This document shows, piece by piece, positions 35,023 to 45,870 of a DNA stretch of 64,000 nt. Below the pieces are notes generated by a model, which had not been told where the DNA came from, searched no databases, and saw nothing but the letters and a program-made list of their open reading frames with translations. The stretch's first letter is position 1. Each line of letters begins with the position of its first letter. Origin of the DNA: VRUE01 sp963720805 (GTDB lineage: Bacteria > Actinomycetota > Thermoleophilia > Solirubrobacterales > 70-9); NCBI GenBank assembly GCA_963720805.1, contig CAVRGT010000003.1, positions 141,872-205,871 on the forward strand, read 5' to 3'. The translations under genes were made by a program, and so were the position numbers.

Positions 35023-35696
35023 CCGAAGGCTCTGCGCATGCGGGAGATGAAGCCCTCGTCCCCCTCGTCGGAGCGCAGGTTGCGCGGCTCCAGCGATGCC
35101 TCGAGCTTCTCGGCCAGCTCGCGCTGCTCCTCGGAGAGTTCGCTGGGGACGATCACGTGGATGACGATCCGAAGGTCACCCGGGGGTCCGCCATTCGCGC
35201 CCGGCAACCCGTGGCCGCGGAGGGCGAACTGAGTGCCGTGCTGGATGCCGGAGGGCAGCTCGATCTCGCGCTCGCCCTCGTGACTGGGGATCTTTACGGC
35301 GGCCCCGAGCATCGCCTGCACAGCGCTGATCTCGACCGCGTGCATCAGGTCCTGGCCACGCATCGGCCCCCGCCGCACCTCGAAGCCGAATGCACCGCCA
35401 AAAACCGCCCCGAGCAAATCCTCGATCGAGCCGAAGCCCGCGCCCGCGCCACCGCCCGGCGGGAAGCCTCCCTGGCGCAAGCCGTCCTGGCCGTAGCGGT
35501 CGTAGATCTGGCGCTGCTCTGGATCCGACAGCACCTCGTAAGCCTCGGCCGCGGCCTTGAACTTCTCCTCCGCTTCGGGGTCGTGTGCGTTGACGTCGGG
35601 ATGCAGCTCGCGGGCGACCTTGCGGAAGGCACGCTTTACCTCCGCGTCGGAGGCCCCGCGGTCAACCCCGAGCAGCTCGTAGTAGTCGTGCGCCAT
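35019..35696 (-). CDS. DnaJ-type co-chaperone lacking the zinc-finger domain
   Basis: The J-domain has HPD at residues 32-34 (ARELHPDVNAHDP) and YDRYGQDGL at its end. It is followed by a G/F-rich linker and a single short C-terminal substrate-binding region (AVQAMLGAAVKIPSHEGERE, LRGHGLPGANGGPPGDLRI). No CxxCxGxG repeats are present and the length is only 225 residues. This is a type B (CbpA-like) co-chaperone. It follows hrcA by three bases, which places it under heat-shock control, and precedes prmA by overlap. Confidence 0.9.
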   Translation of the reverse strand: MAHDYYELLGVDRGASDAEVKRAFRKVARELHPDVNAHDPEAEEKFKAAAEAYEVLSDPEQRQIYDRYGQDGLRQGGFPPGGGAGAGFGSIEDLLGAVFGGAFGFEVRRGPMRGQDLMHAVEISAVQAMLGAAVKIPSHEGEREIELPSGIQHGTQFALRGHGLPGANGGPPGDLRIVIHVIVPSELSEEQRELAEKLEASLEPRNLRSDEGDEGFISRMRRAFG

Positions 35697-35699
35697 CGG

Positions 35700-36722
35700 C
35701 TAGCCGTCGTAAACCGTCTCGCAGTAACGCGAGAGTTCGCGGGCGGCGCCGCGGACCGAGGCGATCGCGGTGGCGTAGTCCATTCGCAACGGCCCGACCA
35801 CCCCGACCGCGCCGAGGTTGCGGTGGGCGAGGCCGTAGTTGGCGCCGACGACGCTGACCGAGCGCAGCTCCGGGCGCGGGTTCTCGCCGCCGATCCAGAG
35901 GAAGACGGAGCGCTGGTCGAGGGTCGAACGCAACATCGCGAGCAGCGTCGCCCGCTCCTCCAGCGCCGTCATCAGCATGTCGGCGCGGGGCAGGTCGGCG
36001 GAGTGGGCTTCGGAGAGCAGGCGCGACGCCCCCTCGGTGTAGAGGGTGTCGGCGGACTCCTCCTGCTCGAGCTCGGTGAAGGTGACGCCAAGCGTGGCGA
36101 TGAACTCCGCCTCGACCGGTCCCAGCTCCGGGTCGGCGAGGCGGCCGGCGATCATGCGGGCGCCAAGGCCCATGCCGGCAAGCTGCTCGTTGAGGTAGCT
36201 CGATGCCCACTCGACCAGGCCGGGATCGACCGGCCGGGGAAAGTCAAAGGTTCGCTTGGCGACAGCGCCGTTGGAAGCGATTGCGACCGCCATCACCCGC
36301 CGCGGCTGAAGGCGCAACACCTCGACCCGGTGAATCGCCGCCTCAACCGTCTCCGGCGGCGCCGTCACCAGGGCCATCAAATCCGTCACCTGCGCCAGCG
36401 CCGTCGTCGTCTCCCGCATAGCCGCATCGATCTCCCGCCGCAGCTCCAACTCAACCGAACTCTCCGCCGGCGGGCCACCGCTAGCCATCATCGCGTCGAC
36501 ATGCTTGCGGTACCCCAGCTCGGTCGGCACCCTGCCAGCAGATGTATGGGGGTGGGTGAGGTACCCGGCCGCCTCGAGCGCCGCCAGCTCAGCTCGCACT
36601 GTAGAAGGGCCCCACTCAACATGCCGCTGCTCGGCAATCTCTTTCGAAGGCACGGGCTTGCCGGACGCGAGATACGCGTCAACGACCAGCTTCAGAATCA
36701 GCTCTTGCCGCGGAGAAAGCAC
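35700..36722 (-). CDS. hrcA: Heat-inducible transcription repressor HrcA
   Basis: HrcA represses chaperone operons by binding CIRCE. The 340-residue protein has an N-terminal winged helix (LSPRQELILKLVVDAYLASG, PVPSKEIAE, STVRAELAALEAAGYL), then the GAF-like domain with VEWASSYLNEQL and the conserved NYGLAHRNLGAVGVVGPLRM near the end. The hrcA-dnaJ-prmA order is typical of Gram-positives. No CIRCE inverted repeat (GCACTC/GAGTGC) is seen upstream; a family B palindrome is there instead. Confidence 0.94.
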   Translation of the reverse strand: MLSPRQELILKLVVDAYLASGKPVPSKEIAEQRHVEWGPSTVRAELAALEAAGYLTHPHTSAGRVPTELGYRKHVDAMMASGGPPAESSVELELRREIDAAMRETTTALAQVTDLMALVTAPPETVEAAIHRVEVLRLQPRRVMAVAIASNGAVAKRTFDFPRPVDPGLVEWASSYLNEQLAGMGLGARMIAGRLADPELGPVEAEFIATLGVTFTELEQEESADTLYTEGASRLLSEAHSADLPRADMLMTALEERATLLAMLRSTLDQRSVFLWIGGENPRPELRSVSVVGANYGLAHRNLGAVGVVGPLRMDYATAIASVRGAARELSRYCETVYDG

Positions 36723-36737
36723 GTTTCAAGTCTAAGA

Positions 36738-36813
36738 GGAGCGCCGGGTGACCCTCCCAAAACACTCAAGCGAGGCTCCCGCCGAGCGTTTTGGGAGGGC
36801 CACCCGGCGCTCC
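36738..36813. repeat. Family B palindromic repeat, copy 3
   Basis: The arms GGAGCGCCGGGTG.CCCTCCC and complement surround the family B core (AAAACACTCAAGCGAGGCTC, CCGCCGAGCGTTTT). It occupies nearly the whole space between the MaoC gene and hrcA, so it is both the end of the MaoC operon and the leader of hrcA. Confidence 0.9.
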
Positions 36814-36820
36814 CCATCGC

Positions 36821-37213
36821 TTAAACCTGGATTTCCGCTTCCGCGTTTCGAATCGTCTGATTTTCGCCCTGAGCCGCCACGGTGTCAATCGTGACCCTGT
36901 CGCCATCAACGGATTTCACCGTGCCGCTGACCACGATCTCGGCCTCCGGCGCCCCCATCCCCCGGAACTGGACCGAGAGCCTCTTCAGCGCACGCGGGTC
37001 GCCGTCGGCCAATGCGGCGTTGGCGCGGGCGACCAGGCCCATCATGTAGAGCCCGTGCAGGATCGAATTGGGAAGACCAACTGCTTTGGCGAACTCGGGG
37101 TCGATGTGGATCGGGTTGAAGTCGCCGGAGGCGCCCGCATAGCGGTGCGGCAGGTACTTGTCCGGAGTGACCGTCAGCTCTCCGATCGCGTCGCCCACGT
37201 TCAGATCGGCCAT
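36821..37213 (-). CDS. MaoC-family hydratase/dehydratase (HadB-like)
   Basis: The 130-residue hot-dog protein carries the hydratase-2 motif YAGASGDFNPIHIDPEFAKA, with the catalytic Asp and His, then HGLYMMGLVARA. It lies one base after a catalytically incomplete MaoC-like partner, as in the mycobacterial HadA-HadB dehydratases of fatty acid elongation. Acting on beta-hydroxyacyl-ACP is an inference from this pairing. Confidence 0.87.
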   Translation of the reverse strand: MADLNVGDAIGELTVTPDKYLPHRYAGASGDFNPIHIDPEFAKAVGLPNSILHGLYMMGLVARANAALADGDPRALKRLSVQFRGMGAPEAEIVVSGTVKSVDGDRVTIDTVAAQGENQTIRNAEAEIQV

Positions 37214-37214
37214 C

Positions 37215-37655
37215 TCAAACTCCTCTCACGATGCAGGTCCAGGTGCCCTTGACGACCTGGTCCCCGTTCTGGTTGACCGCGTTCGTCTCGAAGATGTAAA
37301 AGCCCTTGCCGTCCTTCTCGGAGATATCCAGGCACTTGGCCGTGGTCGTAATTTCGTCCCCCGAGCAGGCGGGCTCGCCCCACTCGAACTCCTGGCCGCC
37401 GTGCACCATCGCGGCGAAGTTCATCCCCACCTCGGGGTCGAACATCGCCGGGCCGACGGCAGGCGAGCTGTAGACGACGGCGAACATCGGCGGCGCCACG
37501 ACATCGCGGAAACCGGCTGCCTTGGCCGCCTCCCGATCGAAGTGCACGGGATTCTCGATCCCCAACACCCGCGCGTACTCCCCAATCTTCTCCTTGCCCA
37601 CCTCGTACTTCGTAGCGGGCCATTCCTTGCCAATTGCCTCTGTCTTTACGCTCAT
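37215..37655 (-). CDS. MaoC N-terminal-type dehydratase (HadA-like)
   Basis: The 146-residue hot-dog protein (EVGKEKIGEYARVLGIENPV, VVAPPMFAVVYSSPA, HGGQEFEWGEPACSGDEITT) matches FAS1-type/HadA subunits, which lack the full SGD.NP.H catalytic motif. It is predicted to be the substrate-binding half of a heterodimer with the next gene. ATG at 37655. Confidence 0.87.
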   Translation of the reverse strand: MSVKTEAIGKEWPATKYEVGKEKIGEYARVLGIENPVHFDREAAKAAGFRDVVAPPMFAVVYSSPAVGPAMFDPEVGMNFAAMVHGGQEFEWGEPACSGDEITTTAKCLDISEKDGKGFYIFETNAVNQNGDQVVKGTWTCIVRGV

Positions 37656-37783
37656 GGCGCGCCAGTCTAAAGACGCCCCCCAAAACTGGTCGCCCGGCCA
37701 GTCGGCATCTCACGCGAGCGGCGGCGGGAGAGGTGGCCGAGCAAATGCTCCCCCGGCCGGCATAGCGTGAGGTGGTCGAGCAA

Positions 37784-37859
37784 AGGGAGTCGGGCACTCT
37801 TCCCAAAACACTCCAGCGAGGCTCCTGCCGAGCGTTTTGGGAAGAGTGCCCGACTCCCT
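37784..37859. repeat. Family B palindromic repeat, copy 4
   Basis: The arms AGGGAGTCGGGCACTCTTCC and complement enclose the family B core (CAAAACACTCCAGCGAGG, CCTGCCGAGCGTTTT). It ends one base before the lepA stop codon. About 125 bases between its left end and the MaoC ATG show no further gene. Confidence 0.9.
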
Positions 37860-39653
<1,794 letters not shown>

Positions 39654-39709
39654 GGGCGGGTCGCCAGTATGGCGAGTAGCTGGCGGGTCCTGCGAGCCGC
39701 TCGGCCGGC

Positions 39710-39791
39710 GGGTCCTGTCGCGGCAGGGGACCCACCAGCCCCTGCGGTCGCTAAAGCGTCCTCGGGGCTGGTACCCCCTACCGCGCCACCC
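39710..39791. repeat. Family C repeat, intergenic copy
   Basis: This is the inverse-orientation match of the rpsA insert at 6400-6481. It is extended here by the arms CCGGCGGGT/ACCCGCCGG into a longer inverted repeat. An extra partial copy of the left end (GGCGGGTCCTG) lies just upstream at 39683. It occupies the region between lepA and the glycosyltransferase 3' end. Confidence 0.85.
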
Positions 39792-39837
39792 GCCGGAGGA
39801 GCGGACAAAACAGGACCAACGACGAAACGGCCGCGGC

Positions 39838-41867
39838 TTACGGGCACGCCGATGGAGCCAGGGGGCCCTTCAGCTTGTAGATGACGGCGGGCGGCTTGCG
39901 CAGGACCACGATTGCTCCCGGAGCTTTGGTCCAGCGGGCCGTTGCGGGATACGGGAGCTTGCCCGGTTCTATGCGGTCCTTTGAGGTGACTACGTAGTCG
40001 TAGTTGCCTTCATTGAGGAGGCGACGCCATTGGGGGCAGGTGGTTGGCGCGGTGAAGCCGCCGTGGGGCTGCTCTTCGCCGATGTAGGTGACTTCGTTGC
40101 TCAGATCGCGGCCGTAGAGGGGGAACTGGCGGGTGCTGGTCGTGGCTATGCGAGCGTCGTGGATGTCCTGGGCCCAGGCAAAGGCGGCGTTGAGACCGGG
40201 GGTGGTGAAGCTGGGGTCGGCGTAGCGCCGCTCCAAATAATGCCGCTGGACCAGATACCACACCCCCCCAAACAACCAGCCGACCAACACGCCAGGCCCG
40301 ACCCAATTCCGCCCTCCCCACCCGCTGACTTCCTCTTTCTTGGCGCTATTCGCGAACGACGAAGTCAGAGGGGACTGACACCCGGAGGGCGGCTGGGAGG
40401 AGGGCGGCGGCCGAGGATTAGGGATGGGGTCAGGTAGCGGAGGCCGGATTCGAAGCCGTTGGGTATGCCGTGGGGGCCGGAGGCGGAGGTCGGGGCGATC
40501 AGCCAGGCGAGGGCGAGCGGCGAGCCGGCGGCGGACGCGGCGACTCGGAGGATCGGATCAGAGCGGCGGCCGAGGCAGAGCAGGAGGCCGAGGAGAGCGA
40601 GCAACAACCAGCAGCGGCCAGAAGATCGTCAGGCCGTGGTGAAGGCCGGGGAGGAACCAGTCCGACCAGACGCGAACCGTCGGTCAGGTAGCTGAGACGC
40701 TGTGGTCTTCGCGCCCACCTAGCGCCTGCGCGGGCGCCGGCAGCGTGATCGGACCTAGTTGTTTGACCCAGGGCAGCGGGTTGCCGCTGTGGACCAGGTT
40801 GCGCAGGTACCAGTAGCCGCCGCCGGCCAAAGCTGCGAGCCCAGCCGCAGCGAGAGCGCGCCGGCGATGTCCCCGCGGAGCGACGAGCGCAACGCCCACC
40901 ACGAGGACCGCGGCGGGCAGGAGGAAGTTGAGCTTCGTCCCAGCCGCCAGGCCCGCCGCCAGCCCAACGACAACGAGCGCACCCGTCCCAGGTCCGCGCT
41001 GCCGCCGTCCTCCCGGCGCCCCAGGCGTTGCAGGGCGACCGCGACCGCAGCGAGTAGGAAAAAGATCCCGACGATGTCATTGCGCGCCTCCCCCGCCTGG
41101 TCGTGGAGCGCCGGCACGCTCAGCGCAATCGCCACGAGCGCCAAGTGACCAAGGCGCGACTCGATACGGCCGCCCGATGCACCAGGCGGCAACCAGGCAC
41201 CCCACGAACCATCCGAGGTTGAGCAGCGGCGAGAGGATGTCCCGGCCAAAGGCGAGCATCCCAACCGCGTGGAGCACTTCCGAATTCGCCGGATAGAACC
41301 AGGCCAGGAACTGCGGCGCGATGAAATGCAAGCCCCACGTGTCCCCGCTCTGGAAGAAGCCCGCGGCAAACGGCCCGTGGTACCAGGTCGAATCGAACCC
41401 GGTCATCCCCGTCGACAACCGCAGCTTCACTCCGACGGCGAAATGGACGACCGCCACCGCGGCGATCGCCAGGGCGACCAGCGTCGCAGGTGAGGAAGGC
41501 GGGGGGTCCCTCCGTCGCTGGGTTTTTCGCCTGGGGAGCGGTGGCTGTCCGCGGGCGGGGGTCGGGCCGAAGGACCCGCGTGCCGGAGGGACCCCCCCGC
41601 CTTCCTCCCAAGCGCAACCGGAGCCCGGCACCAACAACGACCACCGAGCGATATACGGCCGAGACTTGAACCAACCCGAAGGTGCCGAGCAGCTCTGCCA
41701 CCCAAAGCAGACCGGCGACTCCGAGCACAGCAGTCGCCAGCTGAGCGACGCGGCCGATCTAGCCGGGCACCGAGCCGCCGTCGCAGGCCCGCGGCCCCGA
41801 GCCAGGCAAACCCGACGAGCACGCCGAGCTCGACAACTCCCAGCAGATAGCGCCCAGCGCCGAGCAT
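39838..41867 (-). CDS. Membrane glycosyltransferase (GT-C-like), heavily frameshifted
   Basis: Fragments in all three minus frames add up to one polytopic protein of about 640 residues. They are an N-terminal helix pair (YLLGVVELGVLVGFAWLGAA), VAVVHFAVGVKLRLSTGMTG with FDSTWYHGPFAAGFF (acidic first loop, as in GT-C/PMT enzymes), PQFLAWFYPANSEVLHAVGM, QAGEARNDIVGIFFLLAAVA, GGGYWYLRNLVHSGNPLPW, and the C-terminal frame 39838-40290. At least five shifts are needed, and a 116-bp palindrome lies inside. Either it is a decaying gene or, more likely given murJ next to it, poor sequence. Confidence 0.6.
41492..41607. repeat. 116-bp palindrome inside the glycosyltransferase region
   Basis: The arms GAGGAAGGCGGGGGGTCCCT and complement (one extra G on the right) enclose about 70 bases of GC-rich sequence with inner stems. 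It interrupts the protein between the N-terminal helices and VALAIAAVAVVHFAVG. It is comparable in design to the other palindromes but of unique sequence. Confidence 0.8.
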
Positions 41868-43560
41868 CTAGCGCCGCCGCACGCAGCCGCATGATCTGGT
41901 CGAGCTCGGCGATCCGGAGCAGCTTCGCCAGACCGCGAGGTAGACCAACCCGCCGAGCCCGAGCCCCGACGCCGAGCGAGACGATCTGGCCGAGGAGGCC
42001 GCGGCCGAGAGCGTTGTCGAGCACGTCCCAGATGCCGAAGGAGACCGCTGCCAGGGCCGCCGCGGCGACCGTGATCTTGATCGTCGGTCCCGGCCGAACG
42101 GCCGGCAGCTCGAGCCCGCCGAACTCGCGGCGCAGGAACGACGGCCTGGGCGACCACGGCGGCGGTCGTGCCGATGCCGGTGCCGGCGACGATCCCGCCG
42201 GTGCCGAACGGCTTGTAGAGGCAGAGCGGCGCCGAGGGCGGAAACGACCAGGTCGAAGCCGGCCAGCGCCGGTCGCCATCCAGGGCCGCTGCAGGCTGAA
42301 GAAGGTGCGGGTCTGCAGCAGGTAGAGGCCGTTGGTGGGCAGCGAGAAGGCGAACCAGAAGAGCGCCGTGGCGACCAGCGTCGGTTTCGGCGGCGCCGAA
42401 CTCGCCGCGCTGGAAGACGAGCCGGATCATCGGTTCGGAGAGGACGAGGACGCGGCGGCGGCGGGCATCAGGACGAAGAGGATCTGGCGCATCCCGTTGG
42501 CCATCGTCGCCCGCAGGTTCTCGATCTCCCCGCGCGAGGCGAAGCGGGCCAGGGTCGGGAAGAGGACGGTGGCGATCGCCACCGAGAAGATCCCCTGCGG
42601 CAGCTGGTAGAGGCGGAACGCCTTGTCGATCGCCGCCGGGCGACTGGTCGCTGACCAGGCTGCCGAAGAGGCTGTTGATCAGCATGTTGAAGTTGATCAG
42701 GCCGAGGCTGATCGTCACCGGCAGCATCAGCAGCAGCACGCGGCGCACGTTCGGGATTGCGCCACTCGAAGCTCCACTCGAATTTGAACGGCGTGTTGCG
42801 CAGGTCGAAGGTCGGGATCATCAGCTGGACCAGGGTGCCGAGCGAGGATCCCGATCGCATACGCGTAGATCCGGTTCTGGCCGTGGAAGGCCGGCGCCAG
42901 CGCGACGACGACGGCGATGATCGTCAGGTTCCAGAACAGCGGCGAGATCGCGAAGGCGCCGAAGCGGTCGTAGCTGTTGAGGATGCCGACGACGACGCCG
43001 CTGATCCCGAGCAGGATCAGGATCGGGAAGAGGATCTGCGAGAGGGTGATCGTCAGGTCGAGGATCTCGCCCGAGAAGCCGGGGGCGAAGAGCGGCATGA
43101 CGAAGGAGGCGGTGAGCACGAAGAGCGCCGTGATCGCCCCCAGCACGAGGGTGACGAGCAGCAGCAGGGTCGAGGCCAGGCGAAAAGCCTCGCGGTAGTT
43201 TTTCTGCTCCAGCTGCTCGGTGAAGATCGGCACGAAGGCCGGCTGCAGGGCCGCGTCGGCGAAGAGGGCGCGGACCAGGTTCGGCACCTGGAAGGCGATC
43301 GTGAAGGCCGACATCGGGCCGTTGACCCCGTAGTAGGAGGCGGCCACGACCTCGCGCACCAGGCCGGCGATTCGCGAGGCCGCGGTGGCGACCGAGAAGA
43401 AGGCGGTCGAGCGGGCGATGCGCCCCGCCTGCCGCCCGGGAGCCGGGTTGGCACTCGGTTCCTCGCCCGGCGAAAAGGCCTCCGCCTCGCGCACGGCAGC
43501 GTCGCTCGCAAGCGCCTCAGCGTCGCGTTCGGGACTGTCGGGTGCCGTGGGCGTCTCCAA
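41868..43560 (-). CDS. murJ: Lipid II flippase MurJ (many frameshifts in the 3' half)
   Basis: MurJ flips lipid II for cell-wall synthesis. The first 240 residues are intact: STAFFSVATAASRIAGLVRE, YYGVNGPMSAFTIAFQVPNL and ALFADAALQPAFVPIFTEQL. After IYAYAIGIL near 42850 the protein continues only by switching frames: IPTFDLRNTPFKFEWSFEW, LLMLPVTISLGLINFNMLIN, SEPMIRLVFQRGEFG, YKPFGTGGIVAGTGIGTTAA, FGIWDVLDNALGRGLLGQIV. At least seven single-base shifts are needed. The start is TTG at 43560, divergent from rpsT. Conservation through every fragment argues for sequence errors. Confidence 0.85.
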
Positions 43561-43626
43561 GCTTGTTCTCAGTCGCTATAGTCGGCGGCCGCCTGAGGGG
43601 CCCCGGCGCCCGCAGGCACATGACTC

Positions 43627-43890
43627 ATGGCCAACATAGCCTCACAGAAGAAGCGGATCCTACGCAGCGAGCGCGAGCGTACGGAGAACCGCCTGCTCAC
43701 AAGCACGGTGAAGACCTACTTCCGCCGGCTCGAGGCCGCCGTGGAGGCAGGCGATACGGCCAAGATCGAGGCCGAGCACAAGGCCCTCGTCTCGAAGATC
43801 GACAAGGCCGTGCAGAAGGGCGCGATGCACAAGAACACCGGCGCCCGCAAGAAGTCCCGCGCCTCACGTGTCGCTGTAACCCCGGCGTAG
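43627..43890 (+). CDS. rpsT: 30S ribosomal protein S20
   Basis: The 87-residue basic helical protein matches S20: MANIASQKKRILRSERERTE, the KTYFRRLEAAVEAGD segment, and KAVQKGAMHKNTGARKKSRA near the end. ATG at 43627. A TATAGT hexamer at 43577-43582 may be its -10 box, followed by a GC-rich hairpin in the leader. A degraded family D repeat follows the stop. Confidence 0.97.
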   Translation: MANIASQKKRILRSERERTENRLLTSTVKTYFRRLEAAVEAGDTAKIEAEHKALVSKIDKAVQKGAMHKNTGARKKSRASRVAVTPA

Positions 43891-43901
43891 ACCGCTGCAA
43901 A

Positions 43902-43962
43902 CCGGCGCAGATCGGCGTCCTCGCTCGGTCATGTGCGGAGCACACTCCCTCGCTCGTCCTTG
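43902..43962. repeat. Family D repeat, degenerate copy
   Basis: Read on the minus strand, the sequence GTGTGCTCCGCAC..GAGCGAGGACGCCGA follows the family D core of 20357-20416 with several substitutions. It lies between the convergent rpsT and holA stops. Confidence 0.65.
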
Positions 43963-43987
43963 AGCTGCTTGGTTTTCACGGCCTTGG

Positions 43988-44956
43988 TTAGGCCGTCATC
44001 TTGCGAATAGCCAGTGTCAGCGCCAAGCTGTCGCCGTAGTCGGCGCCGCCGCGGCACCAGACCTCGAGGTCGGCGAGCGCCCCAGTCGCGGCGCGCAGGG
44101 CATCGACATTTGTCCTGCCCAGGCGCGCGACCAGCTGCTTGGCCGCGTAGGGGTGCATGCCGAGGCCGGATTCCACCTGCCTGGCGGGCACTCCCTGCTC
44201 GAGCTGAGCGGACGCGGCACAGGCCTTGCGCAGGCGGGAGGCGAGGCCGTAGATCAGGCCGGTGACGCTCTCGCCCTGGGAGATCAGCCGCTCTGCCAGG
44301 GAAGCGGCCTTCGCCGGGTCACGTTCGAGCATCGCATCGGAGAGTGCCCAGACCGCCGCCTCGGAGGTGTCGGAGACCATCGCTTCGAGGTCGGCCGCCG
44401 AGACCGCTCCCCCCTCCCCGGCCCACAGCGCCAGGCGCTCCAGCTCATTGCGAAGCCGGACCGGGCCGGCGCCCATGCGGTCGACGAGGATGCGAGCCGC
44501 CCCCGGATCGAGTGAGAACCCGAGCCGTTTCGCGTCAGCGACCAGGATGCGCGGCATCTCACGCGCCTTCGGCGCTTCGAATTCGTGGATCTCCCCGGCC
44601 GCCGCCTTGACCGCCTTCGCCAGCTTCACGGGCGCCTTGGCGCGGGCGATCAGCACCACCGTCAAGTCGGGAGGCAAGGCGCCGATCGCCTCGATGACCG
44701 CGCTGAGCTGGCGCTCGCGCCAGCGATCGACCCCGTCGGCGAGCAGGTAGCGCCGCGTCTCGGTCAGCGACATCGCCGGGATCGCCATCAGCAGCGCTTC
44801 GTGATCGGGCGAGCCCTTGCCCTCGCCGGCCTCAAATATCTCCAGTGCGCCGGCGCCGCCGTCGCCTTCGGCCCGTTTGCGCAGGCGCGCCCGGGTGGCG
44901 TCGATCTTGGCCTGATCGGTACCGGCGATCAGGTAGAGGGATGCCAGGGCCGCCAT
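43988..44956 (-). CDS. holA: DNA polymerase III delta subunit
   Basis: This clamp-loader subunit opens the beta clamp. The 322-residue protein starts LASLYLIAGTDQAKIDATRA; the middle has DPGAARILVDRMGAGPVRLR and ELERLALWAGEGGAVSAADL; the C-terminal helical collar has MHPYAAKQLVARLGR. Low sequence conservation is usual for HolA, and the comEC-holA-rpsT neighbourhood is standard. ATG at 44956. Confidence 0.92.
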   Translation of the reverse strand: MAALASLYLIAGTDQAKIDATRARLRKRAEGDGGAGALEIFEAGEGKGSPDHEALLMAIPAMSLTETRRYLLADGVDRWRERQLSAVIEAIGALPPDLTVVLIARAKAPVKLAKAVKAAAGEIHEFEAPKAREMPRILVADAKRLGFSLDPGAARILVDRMGAGPVRLRNELERLALWAGEGGAVSAADLEAMVSDTSEAAVWALSDAMLERDPAKAASLAERLISQGESVTGLIYGLASRLRKACAASAQLEQGVPARQVESGLGMHPYAAKQLVARLGRTNVDALRAATGALADLEVWCRGGADYGDSLALTLAIRKMTA

Positions 44957-44967
44957 CGCGGCCGAGT

Positions 44968-45795
44968 TTAGTGAGCGGCCTGGCCGGCTTTCGCCGCGTC
45001 GGCGGCTTCCTTTGCCGCTGCGGGGTTCGGCGCGGGGGCGCTCTTTTCCGCTGCGGTCACGGGCGGCGGCGGCGCTTTCGCCTGGGTCTTGGCGGCGCTT
45101 TCGTCGCGCTTGGCCTTGGCGCTCGATGCTTCGCTCGATTTCGAGGCTCCCGACGAGGAACCCTGGTCCTTGGATGACTTCTGACCCTGCGACTTCGTCG
45201 CCGCTGACTTGCTGCTGTCGCCGGCGGCCTTGGTCGCCGCGGCTTCGCTCGCCTTGGAGCTCGAGCTCGTCTTGACCGCTTCGCTCGCGCTCTGCGGGGG
45301 CGAGCTCGCAACGGTGGGAGATGCCGCGGGAGCGGGCGTCGAACTAACCGGTTCCGGGGCCGGCTGCGAAGTGTCCGGCTGGCCGGCGCCGTGGCCCGGG
45401 TGCACCCCGGCCCCGCCCCCCAGCTGTTTGGAGTGGCCGCGCCGGGAGCTGCCCGACGGGCGCGAACCGCGCCGCGCCGCGTTGGCCCCGCCTTGGCCCG
45501 GACTTGCGATCGCGGACCTCGCCGTCGCAATTGCCGGTCCAGAGCGGGTCAGGGCGATCGCGTCGTGAACAGTGCCAACGCGGGTCGGAGCTCCGGGCAG
45601 CGGTCCGCTGAGAACGTCCGGCCAGCCGATCTGCGAGATGAAGAGGACCAGGCCGAGGCCGACGGCGCCGACCAGGCCAAGCAGCGCGATCGAGGCGCGG
45701 CGCAGGCGCAGCAGCATGCTGCCTTCAGCCAGGCTGAGGTCGCCCAGCGACCGCGTCAACGCATGTCCAACCTTGGAAGCCACCGCTACGTCCAT
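44968..45795 (-). CDS. Single-pass membrane protein with Ser/Ala/Lys-rich tail
   Basis: This 275-residue protein is not recognised. A cytoplasmic N-terminus (about 35 residues) precedes one transmembrane helix (SIALLGLVGAVGLGLVLFIS), then about 220 low-complexity residues rich in Ser, Ala, Pro, Lys and Gly, probably exported and disordered. Its place between comEC and holA could mean a role in DNA uptake or the envelope, but nothing in the sequence shows it. The stop precedes the holA ATG by 11 bases. Confidence 0.65.
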   Translation of the reverse strand: MDVAVASKVGHALTRSLGDLSLAEGSMLLRLRRASIALLGLVGAVGLGLVLFISQIGWPDVLSGPLPGAPTRVGTVHDAIALTRSGPAIATARSAIASPGQGGANAARRGSRPSGSSRRGHSKQLGGGAGVHPGHGAGQPDTSQPAPEPVSSTPAPAASPTVASSPPQSASEAVKTSSSSKASEAAATKAAGDSSKSAATKSQGQKSSKDQGSSSGASKSSEASSAKAKRDESAAKTQAKAPPPPVTAAEKSAPAPNPAAAKEAADAAKAGQAAH

Positions 45796-45870
45796 CGACC
45801 CCGCATGGGATCGACAGGAGAGCTACCACGACGAAACCCCAGTTTTGCCTCGGCCATCCGTTGAGGCTGC

